Below are positions 23,854 through 36,037 of a DNA stretch of 64,000 nt, piece after piece; position 1 is the stretch's first letter, and the number at the start of each line of letters is the position of its first letter. Below the pieces are notes generated by a model, which saw nothing but the letters and a program-made list of their open reading frames with translations, had not been told where the DNA came from and did not search any database. The stretch is taken from the NCBI RefSeq assembly GCF_051622035.1, contig NC_135365.1, positions 26,660,001 through 26,724,000 on the forward strand. The letters run 5' to 3'. Position numbers and translations under genes: made by a program. The DNA comes from Arctopsyche grandis (lineage: Eukaryota; Arthropoda; Insecta; Trichoptera; Hydropsychidae).

Positions 23854-24170
23854 TTTTAAATGCTTTTTATTATTACGAAATTATATTCACAATACATCTT
23901 ACTACTAATCTACTGATCATTTTCTATTTTACAATTTTAATTGAATTTTGTTAGTAATCATTAAAGAGCGGACCCAGAGCGCGCTGTCCATTGTTCACAT
24001 GTTGTAAATACATTGTTAAAGGTTTGCCGAACCTTTTTTACAAAGCATTTACAATAATGGAACAATAGACGGCGTGCTTCCGGTCCTACCTCTAGTAATC
24101 ATAGTATTATATTATTCTAATGTTAATGTACAGCATAATAGGAAAAAGAGCTCGAAAACCTATTTACAAA
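23854..24170 (-). mobile_element. Jockey-like retroposon tail (copy 3) with MITE inside
   Basis: 3' UTR only, minus sense. Flanked by a perfect 12-bp duplication CCAGATATTGAT (23842-23853 and 24171-24182). Interrupted by the MITE at 23962-24094. Confidence 0.85.
23962..24094. mobile_element. hAT-like MITE, copy 2 (133 bp)
   Basis: TAAAGAGCGGACCCAGAGC ... GGTCCTACCTCTA, flanked by a perfect 8-bp duplication GTAATCAT (23954-23961 and 24095-24102). Near-palindromic and non-coding. It is inserted at the same retroposon site as copy 1 but in the opposite orientation relative to the retroposon. Confidence 0.85.
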
Positions 24171-24182
24171 CCAGATATTGAT

Positions 24183-26434
24183 GACTTATCTATCCTAACT
24201 ATATGTACAATATAACTCTTAATAACCCACTGACTTATTATCTATTGTAATACTGAGATTTATGAATTGAAATTATAATATGAAACGTGGTATCGAAACT
24301 CCTTATATGCAACTGAAGTCGTAACTGAAATTTCAATACTCGCTCCATAGACGCACTGACGACGGCTACAAATGGCGAGTGCATTTACGGATATAATATA
24401 TATGTCACGATCGTAAAATATAAACTGTGCTAATGAATGGACAATTCATGTGTGCTGTGCATCGCCCATTATTTATCATCAGTTGATGATGACCTCACGG
24501 TGCCATCGGCATTGTGAAGTGCAATGTCCCCTTCAAGTCGCGAGCGCGTGCGAGGTCCACTTTTGAAACAATGTCAATACCTATTGCATAATGTGACAGT
24601 TGATAATGATGAACGATCATTGTGAGAATCTAGTCTAAATGATATTTTTGTGTGAGGTGGGAAAATATGATGTAATACGTTGATAAGTTTGTCGAAGTGT
24701 GGCGCTCTGGTTTGACGCCATTTGACGCAAAGAGGTGGAGAGACATCTCTTGGTGTCGTGGTGGATTTATTTACTATTAATTAATTTACGGTTTAATTAA
24801 TGTGCCGTTTAGATTTTCGAGTTACTATTTTAAATTGGCAAATAAAAAATATTGGGTATAAAATACTTCCTTCACTAATAAATGCCTTAATATAAACAGT
24901 CCTTTGATTGTAAAAGAAAATATGGCATTAATGGTTTTTTAAGAGAAAATAATGTTTTAAAATAAAATAAATAAAACTATATAATAATTGTTGTTTTATT
25001 TGTGGTTGATTATTATTTTTTAATGAACAATTGAAAATATAAAATTAACAAATTTCATATTTAATTCCTTCTATGAGCATTTTTTTAATATTATTTTATT
25101 ACACAGTAATTTAAATTAACACTTAATACCTACATACATATACATACATATGTGCATACATATAATGGCTAATTAAAGCTCCGTAAATATTATTTGTATT
25201 TTTAGTACATATGTATTTTGGAAAGCATTTGCATGAATTTCTCCGGGAAATTGAACCAAAAAATCAGTACTCATATTAAGTTTCAGTAAAGTTGATAAAT
25301 AGTACCAATTTGTTATAAAATTTGTACTATTCTAATTATATAATTATGTAATACATTTTTTATAACAAGTTTTCTATTTATATAAAATTCTGCACCTTAT
25401 AATGTTTCCATTAATTGAACAATAAAATAAATCTAATCAAACAATCCACTCATATATACTACATATGTATATAGGTCAAGTAAATAAAATAAAAAATTAA
25501 TTATAATGAAACATGAATCTTTGACTACGATTTCATTAAACTTAACCCAACTTAGAACCTTTATCATCATTTAAATTACTGACATGTATGTATGTAAATG
25601 CATCCCAATTACCAACTTCGCTGATGAGTACATTTAGGCTCTAAAAAACCAATACTCCTAGCAAAAAAACAGTCATAACAGTACCCGACAACATTTCCAC
25701 GAAAGCTTGGAAGCATTTGAGAGCCGCTGGTATCCCAGTATTATTATGTTAAAGTCGTCGTGACAGTGGCATTACATACGTAAGATTTTCAAGCACAAAA
25801 CATCTGCCACACGAACGAATCCGCTGAAACGAGCGTGCAAGTGTTGGAAGCGTGAGATCGACGAACGTTGACTTTTGACAACACACTTCATTTCAAACAC
25901 CATAGAAATAAATATATAATATTTACAATCAGACGTTGGATAAAAAAGTACTGTGAATTTATGCAAAACACCACACTTGATTAAACGGTCATACCACTTT
26001 CAGAAGCAGCTCCAAAATTAGCTTTATTTTTATATGCATAGTTATAGTACACAGGATCATATTAAAATAAATTAATTTGATTGCAATTTTAATTCCAAAG
26101 AAAGCACTAAGAAAGAATACAATTGCAAATTTTGAACGAAGATGATGGATACAACTTTTGTTTAGCTGAAGCTGAAAAAATATTATCTTGAGGGAATAAT
26201 CTTGCTGTTGATCAACAAATGATTTGCTTTTTTACACAATTTTGAAATCAAACTTCATTTGTTTTCTCACACAACAAATTATACTTTTCAACTTTAAATG
26301 CACAAATATGAGCTCCTTACATACATATGTATGTACATATATTCAAATTAGTTGGTAAAATACATATGTATTACAAGTTTTGTATTGTTTTGATTGGAAG
26401 TTACTATTATTGTACATTTAAATTTTTTTATATT
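24183..26434. other. Intergenic, no recognised gene
   Basis: 24290-24640 is less AT-rich and has CG dinucleotides (GTCGCGAGCGCGTGCGAGG) but no domain-bearing frame. The rest is AT-rich with ACATAC/TATGTA runs. A 64-aa frame at 25772-25966 is unrecognised. Confidence 0.4.
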
Positions 26435-26446
26435 GTGAAGTCATAC

Positions 26447-26640
26447 CGTATAGCTCGGTGGCTGCGTTAATGCTGACCACTGAGAAGTTCCCGGGTTCAA
26501 GCGCTGGGTTGACCTCGATTGAATATTTGTGTTGCTGGTCAGACTTGGATATTTCTGACTCCAAATCGATCGTTTCCTACCAGATTTTGACAATTTATCT
26601 GATTTATTTGTTGAAACGGTTCCTCATCATATTATAAAAA
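26447..26640 (+). mobile_element. tRNA-derived SINE (unit 1)
   Basis: A box in TAGCTCGGTGGCTGCG, B box GGGTTCAAGC, then core ATCGATCGTTTCCTACCAGA, TTTGACAATTTATCTGATTT and GTTGAAACGGTTCC. Confidence 0.75.
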
Positions 26641-26892
26641 CTATGTCACCACCATTTGAATATGATTTCAAATTTATAATCCATTGATTTATATATGTAC
26701 AAGTTTAATACCAATCAGGTTGTGTTCACAATCATCTACATTGTTATCATACGTGATTAATAAAAATATGAGTCCAATGTGTTTCAACTGAGAGCGACAT
26801 TGGAAGATGCTATTTAGATACGCTTTCGAAAGTGACAGGACTATCAAAACGAACATTCGACTAGCCAAGGGTATTGTTTTGTGAAGTCATCC

Positions 26893-27090
26893 AGTATATC
26901 TCGGTGGCTGCGTTAATGCTGACCACTGAGAAGTTCCCGGGTTCAAGCCCTGGGTTCACCTCGGTTGAAAATAATTTATTCGGAAGTCAGACTTGGATAT
27001 TTCTGATTCCAAATCGATCGTTTCCTACCAGATTTCGCCAATTTATCTGATTTATTTGTTGAAACAGTTCCTCATCATATTATAAAAACT
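26893..27090 (+). mobile_element. tRNA-derived SINE (unit 2)
   Basis: Same head (B box GGGTTCAAGCC) and core as unit 1, with scattered substitutions. Confidence 0.75.
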
Positions 27091-27299
27091 ATGTCACTAC
27101 TGTTTACATTTCAGGTTATGTTCACAATCATCTGCATTGTTATCATATGTGATTAATAAAAATATGATGTCCAATGTGTCTCGACTGAGAGCGCCATTGG
27201 AAGATGCTATTTAGATACGCTTTCGAAAATGACAGGACTATCAAAATGAGCATGTGACTAGCCAAGGGTATTGTTTAAAAGATTGCTACCTCGTTCACC

Positions 27300-27760
27300 G
27301 TATTTTTTGATCACATCCCAACTATACGAGTACATAAATCACAGTCATTGTGCGGAACGGTACATGCGCGGATTTAAAACGCGATGGTTCGATTAGAATC
27401 GGCGTCGAAGTGCGCTCTGGTGTGTTTTGATCGTCGAAATGCGAGACAAGTCCACGGTTGACGCAACTCTATACATTTTCACTGTCACGACTTCAAGTTC
27501 TATGCCAATCTGGCGGCAAAGTCTCGGGTGTTGGGTCGGTTGGTCTTGGCCAAAGTGCTACAGGCAATGGAAACGAGGCGAACCAGTCACGCCTCTGGGT
27601 CTGGGTCGATGCACGCTGTTGCAACCGACCCGTTCACCGAGCATTCGCAAATCATTATTATGTTGTAGATATAATAAATTTTGCCAATGTGACGTTGTTA
27701 CCGATGCTCGGTGAACTGTTTGTTGAGTGCTTATAATTTCGACGTAGGACCACGCTATTC
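27300..27760 (+). other. G+C-rich block with unrecognised frames
   Basis: Two overlapping plus frames (27427-27714, 95 aa; 27458-27736, 92 aa) in a block clearly richer in G+C than its neighbours. The second contains a Gly-rich stretch, GGKVSGVGSVGLGQSATGNG. No known domain. Possibly an exon, a promoter-associated CpG block or an old repeat. Confidence 0.2.
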
Positions 27761-28157
27761 TTGACGGTGCATATCAACGGTAGCTGCAATGCGAAAATGC
27801 ATCGCCATCAAGACGGCTATAAATCTGAGATCTCTTACATTGCAATAGTACTTATATTATTGAATATAGCAAGATTGATACTTTGTAGCGATAATAATGC
27901 GCTGGTCTGGTGATTTATTTATTTATAGTCGTTTCGTGGTATTGCGTCAAAGTTATGAAATCTTGTATAAAATCAGTAAAAGAACTAAGCTTGAGAGTAC
28001 GTCGCTCTACAATTAAACACAGTGATCTAATCCACTTGTCTAAATATGATATAGTTTTGGTAAAATAAACCTAGACCATGAAATGTATAAGAAACTTGAA
28101 GTGATACTTTTAAAAGGCTTTTTTGGCTTATGTTTGACTTCGCAAACGATTCAGTAT

Positions 28158-28513
28158 TAACCAAACTAACACACTTGTGATTACAGCAAAATGTCTATAC
28201 CCTTCAAGTATAAGCACAGATTGCCTAAACACAATCTGCTTTAGGTCATCGACTTTAGAGAGTCTTTAATTAATATTATGTATTAGATGTATTATGAGCA
28301 TTTATAAGAATTGTAAATAGGTTTTTGAGCTCTTTTTCCTATTACGCTGTACATATGTATTAACATTATAATAATATAATACTATGATTACTACAAAATT
28401 AATTTAAAATTGTAAAATAGAAAATGATCAGTAGATTATTAGCTATTAAAATAGATATAAGATGTATTGTGAACATAATTTAGTAATAATAAAAAGCATT
28501 TTAAAATCAAAAT
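28158..28513 (+). mobile_element. Jockey-like retroposon tail (copy 4)
   Basis: Starts in the last codons of the RT frame (DYSKMSIPFK-like) and continues through the 3' UTR to AAAATCAAA. Flanked by a 15-bp duplication CAAACGATTC(A/C)GTAT (28143-28157 and 28514-28528, one mismatch). Confidence 0.85.
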
Positions 28514-28541
28514 CAAACGATTCCGTATCTATTCCTACAGT

Positions 28542-28585
28542 CTTCCGATCGTTTTGAAAATTTGCCATTTTGCGCGGTTTGGCCA
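28542..28585 (-). repeat. Copy of the 45-bp dispersed core
   Basis: On the minus strand it reads GGCCAAACCGCGCAAAATGG followed by CAAATTTTCAAAACGATCGG and AAG. The same core is at 1917-1963, 36778-36821, 38428-38472 and 40447-40492. Confidence 0.6.
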
Positions 28586-28679
28586 ACGATGGAAATTTAA
28601 ATCAGTTTTAGAAATGAATCGAAACAAACTTAATACCAAAATACTATTAATTAAAAAAAATCTTTGCGGGCATTTATTG

Positions 28680-28748
28680 AATTAATTATAGATTCTTTAC
28701 GACTTCGACTCCACTTGAAATCCCCGACTCCACGACTCCACAGCCCTG
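28680..28748 (-). repeat. Possible hAT terminal fragment
   Basis: On the minus strand from 28748: CAGGGCTGTGGAGTCGTGG, then more GGAGTCG repeats. This is the style of hAT termini built from GGAGTCG units. No matching second end was found. Confidence 0.3.
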
Positions 28749-29233
28749 CTTTAAAACACTCATTTTTAACTGGACGCTTGGAGTCCAGCACAGTTGATAG
28801 CGGATTTTCTTATAAAACTAAGGCAAGTATTAAATACGCACAACTTGTTCTAATAGTATATTTTATAAACACATTTAATAGGTCGCTAAGTTCGCAAAAT
28901 TATTAGAATATAATAATTGAGTGAATGATAAGGCAATAAAGAAAGTGTTCCGAAAGAAATAATAAGATAAATCACACATATGTACATATGTATGCATATA
29001 ATATGCATATATCAAAAAATCATAAAACAAGCAGAAGATTAAATTGAAACAAAAAACAAAATGGCGGCACACTTAATATCGCAGACACCTAGACATTTTC
29101 GATCACTCATCCTCGAGATATTCGTGTCATTTATTCCGACTATTTTTTTAAATCGCATTTTGAATTTAGCGCCAGCTGCGCAACGTACCAAAGCCACAAT
29201 AAATTTGAAAAGATTTTTTTAAATACATAAGTA

Positions 29234-29460
29234 TTATTTATTGCAATGCAAAATCACGCCATCCGGTGCTTGCAGAAGGCGAAGATAAAGCCGCCGTTGA
29301 AAAATTAGCCACGGACGCCACTGGTTGGCAATTTTCTTGGTCGACGACGACCTTTTCATCGGAGACGACGACTCTTTGATTGGTTTCCAGCATCCGCTAC
29401 ACCAAGCCGTCCAATTCATCGCTAAATTAGATAAATTAGACATACGTGTGCGAATGGACG
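29234..29460 (-). other. G+C-richer frame, unrecognised, possible exon
   Basis: A 69-aa frame (29443-29234), and in another frame of the same strand a Ser/Ala-rich reading ending STGWRDFALQ, lie in a block richer in G+C than its AT-rich surroundings. An acceptor-like GGTGTAG precedes the second reading. I recognise neither product. Confidence 0.2.
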
Positions 29461-29709
29461 GATCGACGCACGGCTGATAACTGTCAATCTTTGTCGTGTT
29501 ATAACGTGGTTTTTACAATTGACTGTTGATTAGAGACATACAGGACTTGTGAGTATAGAAATTAACTGTAAATCTATATGTATACGTTTTAAAATATAAT
29601 TGCGTACATACATCACTATATTACAGCTAACTAATAGCAAGCTTTGATTTGATTAGATACAAAATGCTAATACATAAATATGTACCTGACTTATACTGGA
29701 CGAATTTAG

Positions 29710-30308
29710 CCCTCCCTCACCGAAGTGGGGTATGCAAGTGCCCCAATTTTTACGTTTTTCGTAATAACTATGTGGTTTTCAAAGCTATACACCCTATATT
29801 TCTTGTATTCCTAGAATGAACTACAAGAAATTTATTTTCATAGATTTTATATGATTTAGAAAGGGGGTACATCGTAAAAATATATATTTATACATTTCTA
29901 CCTTCCAAAGTATGATTTAAAGGCGGTAGCGATAAGTCATGTTTTTGACTGTTCGCTTGCGTATTCTTGTTGATCGATGAATCAATGCGAGAGAAAGAGA
30001 CAGCTATATTTTCGTAAGCTATTGCTTTCGTCGCTTTTGGCGCGTGGCTATTGAGTCATGCAGTCACCTGTTGGCCTTACCCATGTGCGTTTGCATGTCG
30101 ATGATTGTCGTTATTTTTTAATACAAAATTAGTCAAAAACATGCTATAGGACTAAAACTTTTTTATGTTGATGTATAAAATGACTAATATGATTCATATT
30201 GAACCCATTTTTATTGAGAAAATCTGTATTTTGATTAAAAAATACTGGGGTCTCAATCGACCCCGGTTCGGGAAACTCGTTCGATCTCGACGCTCCGTCC
30301 TTCAAAGG
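29710..30308 (+). mobile_element. piggyBac-like non-autonomous element (tentative)
   Basis: The left end CCCTCCCTCACCGAAGTGGG follows TTAG (a degenerate TTAA); the right end CGTCCTTCAAAGG is followed by TTAA (30309-30312). Terminal CCYT next to TTAA is the piggyBac pattern. Its left and right parts (29710-29800 and about 30190-30250) match one continuous block at 36490-36709, so this copy carries extra middle sequence. No transposase. Confidence 0.45.
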
Positions 30309-30439
30309 TTAAGCTTACTTTCACAGTATGTATATATGTATGTATGTATGATCTAAAAATCAAAACTCGTAGCTGTTGTTCATATTTTCTAGCTTATTTT
30401 ACATACCACATTACATGTTTTTATTTCTTATCAAATCAA

Positions 30440-30654
30440 AATGCACGTTTAATCGCAATAACATCAATTTTGCCGAACGATATTAGGGCTTACCTAATAG
30501 ATACGATAACGAAAAAAAGATAAAATAATGTTCATTATCGATCTTATAGTAAATTTGATTAAAAGGACTGAATTCTGGCAGACGAAACATTCGAGAACAA
30601 GACATCGACCGAATACACAATTATATAAATTATAGCGATTTAGATATAGTGAAA
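30440..30654 (+). promoter_or_regulatory. P450-A upstream region conserved with P450-B
   Basis: Blocks ATCAATTTTGCC, GGCTTA and GATAACGAAAAAAAGATAA (30463-30525), then ACATTCGAGAACAAGACATC (30585-30604), recur in order upstream of P450-B (ACATTCGAGATCAAGACTTC at 43372-43391). TATATAA is at 30622-30628. Conservation may be functional or may reflect recent duplication. Confidence 0.55.
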
Positions 30655-33617
30655 ATGTGGATTTGGATATTGATATTTGTAATTTTTATAATATCTGCGT
30701 ATTCATTTATAACACGGAACAACAACTATTGGAAGCAGAAAAAAGTGCCTTTTGAGAAGCCGAAATTTTTCTTTGGAAACTTCAAAGATGTATTCTCCGG
30801 GTTGAAGCATTTTGGTTTGCTGTACGATCACTTTTACACGTATGTATTGTTTTTTTTTTATTTTACTTATTATTTATGTATTAAAGTCGTAATTTATTAG
30901 TTTATTATATTTTTAGAAATTTCAAGAACGCTTCATACGTAGGTTTATACAAATTGTGGACTCCTGCTATATTACTTAGAGATCCTGAACTTATTAGAAA
31001 TATTCTTGTAAAAGATTTCCAGAGCTTCTCCCGAAATGATTTTGAAGTAAGTAAAATGTTTCAGCTAAAATTTTTAAATACGAAAACTTTATCGTATGTA
31101 TCAGTGTTATTGTGGATTTTGAATTTAAATCTAAATCTTTGTAATGTTTGTCTTAATCTACAATGTCTACAATGTCGTAATCTACAATGTCTTCTTTACA
31201 ATTTGGCTTTTTCTAATCTCATTTTGAGAACATCCATATTTCAGTTAAAAATTTGGCTCTGATCAGTAACAAAGGGTTAAATCTCATAATAAAGTTTCAT
31301 ATTTTAAAATACAATCAATCATTTATAAGTACATCGGTAGCGATTGAATTAAATGTATTTATACTACATACATACATATATCCATAGATTTAAGGTCTGG
31401 ATAACATTTAGGTGTTTTATCAGTTGATTTATGATATAATTTGTATTTATTATCGAATCAGTAATCAGTTCATTATTTATAGTTATATATTAGGTACTTA
31501 CTTCGTTGATATAATCAACTATTTATATCGAAAAACCACATCATTACGATTGCTCCTTTTTTAAATACGTATATACATAGTACATATGAACATTATAATT
31601 CTAGATGGATCCCAAAGTTGATCCCATTATTACAGCTAACATATTTAGTCAAAGTGGAGAATTGTGGAAAAATAATAGAGCAGCTTGGACAGCCAGTATG
31701 ACTTCGAATAAGATCAAGAATGCATTCGAAAAAATCAATGAAAAATGCAATGTAATGATTGATCACATAAAAAAACACATAAAAGAAAAACCAAACGAGG
31801 CGATGGAGCCTACACGAGTATTAATTATTTTATTTAAACGATATAATGAATAAATAATTGATATCATTATTAAAATTTACCTTTTTATATTACAGCTATC
31901 ATTGAACTTCTTCACTGATGCAGTGGTATCATCAGTTTTAGGATTAGAATTTAATTCTTTCACAGCAAAAGAAAATCCATATCAAAAGGTTTCCAATGCA
32001 TTTTTAGCTCCTACTTTTTGGTTTGGACTATTGACTATGATTTTTATTGTTTCACCTTCCCTAGCAAGGTTCTTAAGATTAAGGTTTGTAAGCAAATACT
32101 TGTATAATATTTAATAGTAAGCAGTAAAATTTAACCATTGAAATGTTAATATTAAAGAATGGTGCCAAAACATATAGAAAACGAACTGGTTGAGATGGCA
32201 CGAAAAGTGTACGAGAGCCGTAAAACTATAGGCTTTCACAAAAACAATTCGTTTGATTCAATACTTTTGCACAACCAAAGCAAAGACAATTGTAAGCCAA
32301 ATAATAAATAATTAGATAAAAAGTTTTAGCAATACATTTTAATTAAAATTGATGCACTTTCAGCTCCGACAGATTTAGATATTGCCGGCTTAATATTTGC
32401 TTTCCTATTGGATGGTACTGAAACATCATCTGGAGTGGCTGGATTCATGCTTCATTTTGTTAGCTTTTTCAACGATATACAATGTATGCTACTTATAATA
32501 AAATTTCATTTTTAATTTCTTATATTATATTTCAGATAGCAGCAAATCCTCATGTCCAGAAAAAAATGCAGGAAGAAATAGATCAAGCCGCAGAAGCAAA
32601 TGACGGAAAGTTGGATTATGATACCATTCACGGTTTATCGTATTTGGATATGGTACTTAGCGGTATGTCACCAAATTATAAAAAAAAATACTTTTTTTTA
32701 TTAAATTATTAAACGTAGAAAATACACTAGTTTAAGATTTTTTGCTGCTTTACAAAGATTTATTTATTTCATCTTAGTATTGATTGTCTTGTACATTTTC
32801 ACTGTAGACATAAATTTAATTGATTATAGTTTTGTTTATTACATCTATTTATTTACTGGACTTCTAACAAAATTGCATAGCTTTTGTACGGCCTACATCA
32901 CACGGCCAACTTATTACTATCATTACAAAACGTTATTCTAATTCTCTTCAACGACATAAGTATTATTGTAATGTGAGACATAATCTCGAATTCATTGCCA
33001 CGTTGAAGGCAACATACATACATATTTTCGTATTACAAATGCACGAATAGCATAATTTAACTTCATAAAATTATTATTTAATTTCAGAAACATTGCGAAT
33101 GTATCCTCCAGCTCTATTAGTACAACGTCAATGTACTAACCCGTATGTTTTGCCTCCTGCTGATTCAAAAGGAAAACCGTTTGAAGTTCCGGTAGGAATG
33201 ATTGCTATTGTTCCTGTTTATTCGCTGCACATGGATCCGGAAAACTTTCCAGAACCAGAAAAATTCGATCCAGAAAGATTCAACGATGAAAATAAAAGCA
33301 AAATTAAAAAGTTCACCTACTTACCGTTCGGAGAGGGGCCTAGAGTTTGTATCGGTATGTTTCAAGAATTGTGTTTGTTATTGTTTTAATTCAAGAAATA
33401 ATAACAGTAAATCTAATATGTACTATATGTTGATTTTATAGGCTCTCGTTATGCTTACAACCAAACAAAAATCGGAATTGCAAATCTCGTACGGAATTTT
33501 GAGATACGACTTGATCCAAAAATGGAAGGGAAGACTTTGGTAATTGAACCCAATTCGCTTCTCGTGAGGGCGACTGGAGGCTTATCGATTACGTTTCATA
33601 ATAGAGTTGAAACTTGA
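30655..33617 (+). CDS. Cytochrome P450, CYP3 clan (P450-A), 504 aa
   Basis: Nine exons: 30655-30839, 30917-31046, 31605-31817, 31896-32083, 32158-32291, 32364-32458, 32536-32662, 33088-33354, 33442-33617; total 1515 nt. A heme monooxygenase of the endoplasmic reticulum using NADPH-P450 reductase. Residues 2-17 form the N-terminal membrane anchor. The I-helix motif DGTETSS is at 300-306, ExxR (ETLR) at 358-361, PERF at 419-422, and the heme loop FGEGPRVCIG at 438-447 with Cys445. All junctions are GT-AG and phase-consistent, and no stop is inside. The ATG at 30655 is chosen because P450-B starts at the same residue. Exon 6 uses a weak donor, GTTAGC. AATAAA overlaps the stop. Substrate unknown; CYP3-clan enzymes commonly oxidise xenobiotics. 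I cannot assign the family; it does not look like a standard CYP6 or CYP9. Confidence 0.93.
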
Positions 33618-34093
33618 ATAAAACTTTATAAATAAATATATATAGAAAAATTATCAAATATCAATACAGAATAATTTCCAAATTGACATGACAACATGTG
33701 TATATGTATATATATACATATATATATATATAAATATTTCGCAAATATGTGATTGAATTTGTCAAAAAAAACAAAACAAAAAGGATAATACGAATAATAT
33801 ATAATAAATATTTTTACTGTATGTACATAGTATTAATAATTGATGTTATGTGAATAAGATACCTAGGCCAAATATTACAATTTTTAAACTTTAAAGGTTG
33901 AATCTTAGGGCAAAAACGTTCACGTTCAGCTTCCAGCTGCGAAGGGCGTTCCTTCAGATCATTGTTATTCGTACGATCTTATTATTTCGACAAGTTTCTC
34001 TTATATTTCTTCAAATAAAAGATTCACCGTTGTCGATTACTGATAAATCTATGTCAACATTGGGGTAAAATATCACCAAAAACACTCCAGGTG
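33618..34093. repeat. P450-A 3' flank, duplicated in inverted orientation at 15498-15954
   Basis: AATAAA signals (33617-33622, 33631-33636) and a TATA microsatellite, then sequence matching 15.5-15.95 kb in reverse complement up to the edge of the jockey tail. No gene. Confidence 0.75.
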
Positions 34094-34925
34094 GTTTGAT
34101 TTTTAAATGCTTTTTATTATTACTAAATTATGTTCACAATACATCTTATATCTATTTTAATAGTTACTGATCTACTGATCATTTTCTATTTTACAATTTA
34201 AATTTAATTTTGTTAGTAATTATAGTATTATATTATTCTAATGTTAATGTACAGCATAATAAGAAAAATAGTTCAAAAACCTATTTACATTTATAAATGC
34301 TCATAATACATCAAATACATAATATTAATTAAAGACTCTCTAAAGTCGACGATCTAAAGCAGACTGTGTTTAGGTAATCTGTGTTTATCCTTGAAGGGTA
34401 TAGACATTTTGTTGTAATCACCGAAGCTCTTCGGAAGTGTCTTAGTATGGTTATTAGTGATTCTGTCATATAATCTACTGGTTAGTTTGTTAGTAATGTC
34501 TGTAACAAACGGAATATTATATATGGCATGCAGTTTTTTCAAGTTAGTATATATAGGTGTATAATAAATTATTTTTAGGGATTTATTTTGTATTACTTGG
34601 AGCTTGGAAAGATTAGTATTCGAGGCGTTATTCCATACAGGTGAAGCATAGGTTAATAATGGTAGTATGAGCGCGCGATATAATTTTATTTTATTTTGAG
34701 TTGATAAAGAACTATGGCGATTAAATATTGGATATATTGAGGATATACCCCGCATCGCCTTGCATCGAATAGTGTCTGGTTTCTACTCCAGGGGGTAATT
34801 TCTGGACTGGGTTAAAGATTATGCATGTTCGCGAGCCTCTCTGTATGTTTGCGCCCTTATAGTTGAATATTCCTGAAATTAGTTTTTTCAAAGTCAAACC
34901 GAAAATTTTAGTTTCGTCCAATTTT
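34094..34925 (-). mobile_element. Jockey-like retroposon, 3' end of RT and 3' UTR (copy 5)
   Basis: The longest copy of the family. Minus frame 34755-34354 (133 aa): HSSLSTQNKIKLYRALILPL, LTYASPVWNNAS, KLQVIQNKSLKI, and the end FKDKHRLPKHSLL. Upstream to 34921 another frame has MDETKIFGLTLKK, with frame disruption between the two. The 3' UTR runs to 34094. The RT core is absent. Confidence 0.8.
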
Positions 34926-36028
34926 ATTCAATTGTTTAGTTCCGTTTTCAAAATATGATTGATTAATTTACAGCAATTGCTCATTACAATACAACCCGTT
35001 GAATGATCATTCCAAAAGTGGAGATTTTTATATAATAAATCGATTTATTAGTGTACGAATAGGATGGTTACATCTAATTTGAGAACGTTTTGAAGATGAA
35101 TTTGACAAACGGACACGAATTTTTCATTGATTAATATAAAATTTGACACATTTAAAAACGCCATAGCACAGAATGTCTCATTTCAAACTAAGATACAATA
35201 AAACAGACATCTCCCGTTATTTCTGACGGGCATTCGGTCTTATTTATCACGTCCATATTTCGATTCGCATTAGCAATATTATGCGATTAGGCCCGCTGCA
35301 CACGGACGCATTCAACCAGACATAATACAACACAGGGAAAAATATGTGGTAAAAACAGTGTGAATTTATTCAGAGGAGATCTTTCGTAACGATAGCCACG
35401 TCTCGAGGTCTCTGTGAACCCGAGAGTCCTCATATCATCGTTATTTCGGTACGAAAACCACGTACGAAACGTGCGTTAATGACCTTATAATTAATTCGAG
35501 CTCGACACACATAACTCGGCTAGTATTATTTTAATAATATTATTTTAGTTTTATAGTAGGTAGGCGTATAAGTGTAATGGCCTTTTGTTATAATTTTTGC
35601 GTGGTTATTTATGTATGTATGTAGCTTGCATGGACGAGCGTTTGTGATAATCTTCAATTTGCATACAAGAGAAGTCCACGGTTACCCTTTAATATTTCGT
35701 GTTGTAAATTATTTTGGCGGACACTTTTGATATAATTTATTCCTCGTACGTGATGAGCCTATTCATATAGCGAATTCGAGCAGTAAATATATTTTTTTAT
35801 TCTATGTAATAATGCGACTTGAGATATCGTTTACGACAAGCAAAATATATGATTAAATTAATGACGATTTAAAAATATGTAATTATACAGGTGCAAATTA
35901 ATATTTTATTATATTATATAATACATACATACATAGACTCATATAAGAAGAAACTCCTTTAAAGGGGTTTCAATACTTTCAAAAACCGTTTACGATCTAC
36001 ATACATATGTACATATGTAAGTGCATAT
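34926..36028. other. Intergenic, no recognised gene
   Basis: No frame above 60 aa of interest. 35280-35520 is less AT-rich with several CG dinucleotides. Short ATACAT repeats occur near 35920. Confidence 0.4.
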
Positions 36029-36037
36029 GTAAGTCAA

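Larger units (their letters stand above)
26435..27276 (+). repeat. Tandem direct duplication (period about 446 bp), each unit starting with a SINE
   Basis: Unit 1 is 26435-26880, unit 2 26881-27276. Both start GTGAAGTCAT, have the tRNA-like head, the SINE core, then GTTATCATA(C/T)GTGATTAATA, TTGGAAGATGCTATTTAGAT and end GCCAAGGGTATTGTTT. Unit 2 lacks about 50 bp of the middle of unit 1 (around 26650-26715). Because the non-SINE part is also repeated, this is a tandem duplication of a locus, or a composite element. Confidence 0.85.

Noticed and set aside
30649-30654. Upstream GTG start for P450-A
   Set aside because: The ATG at 30655 aligns with the P450-B start, and GTG starts are not expected in nuclear insect genes.
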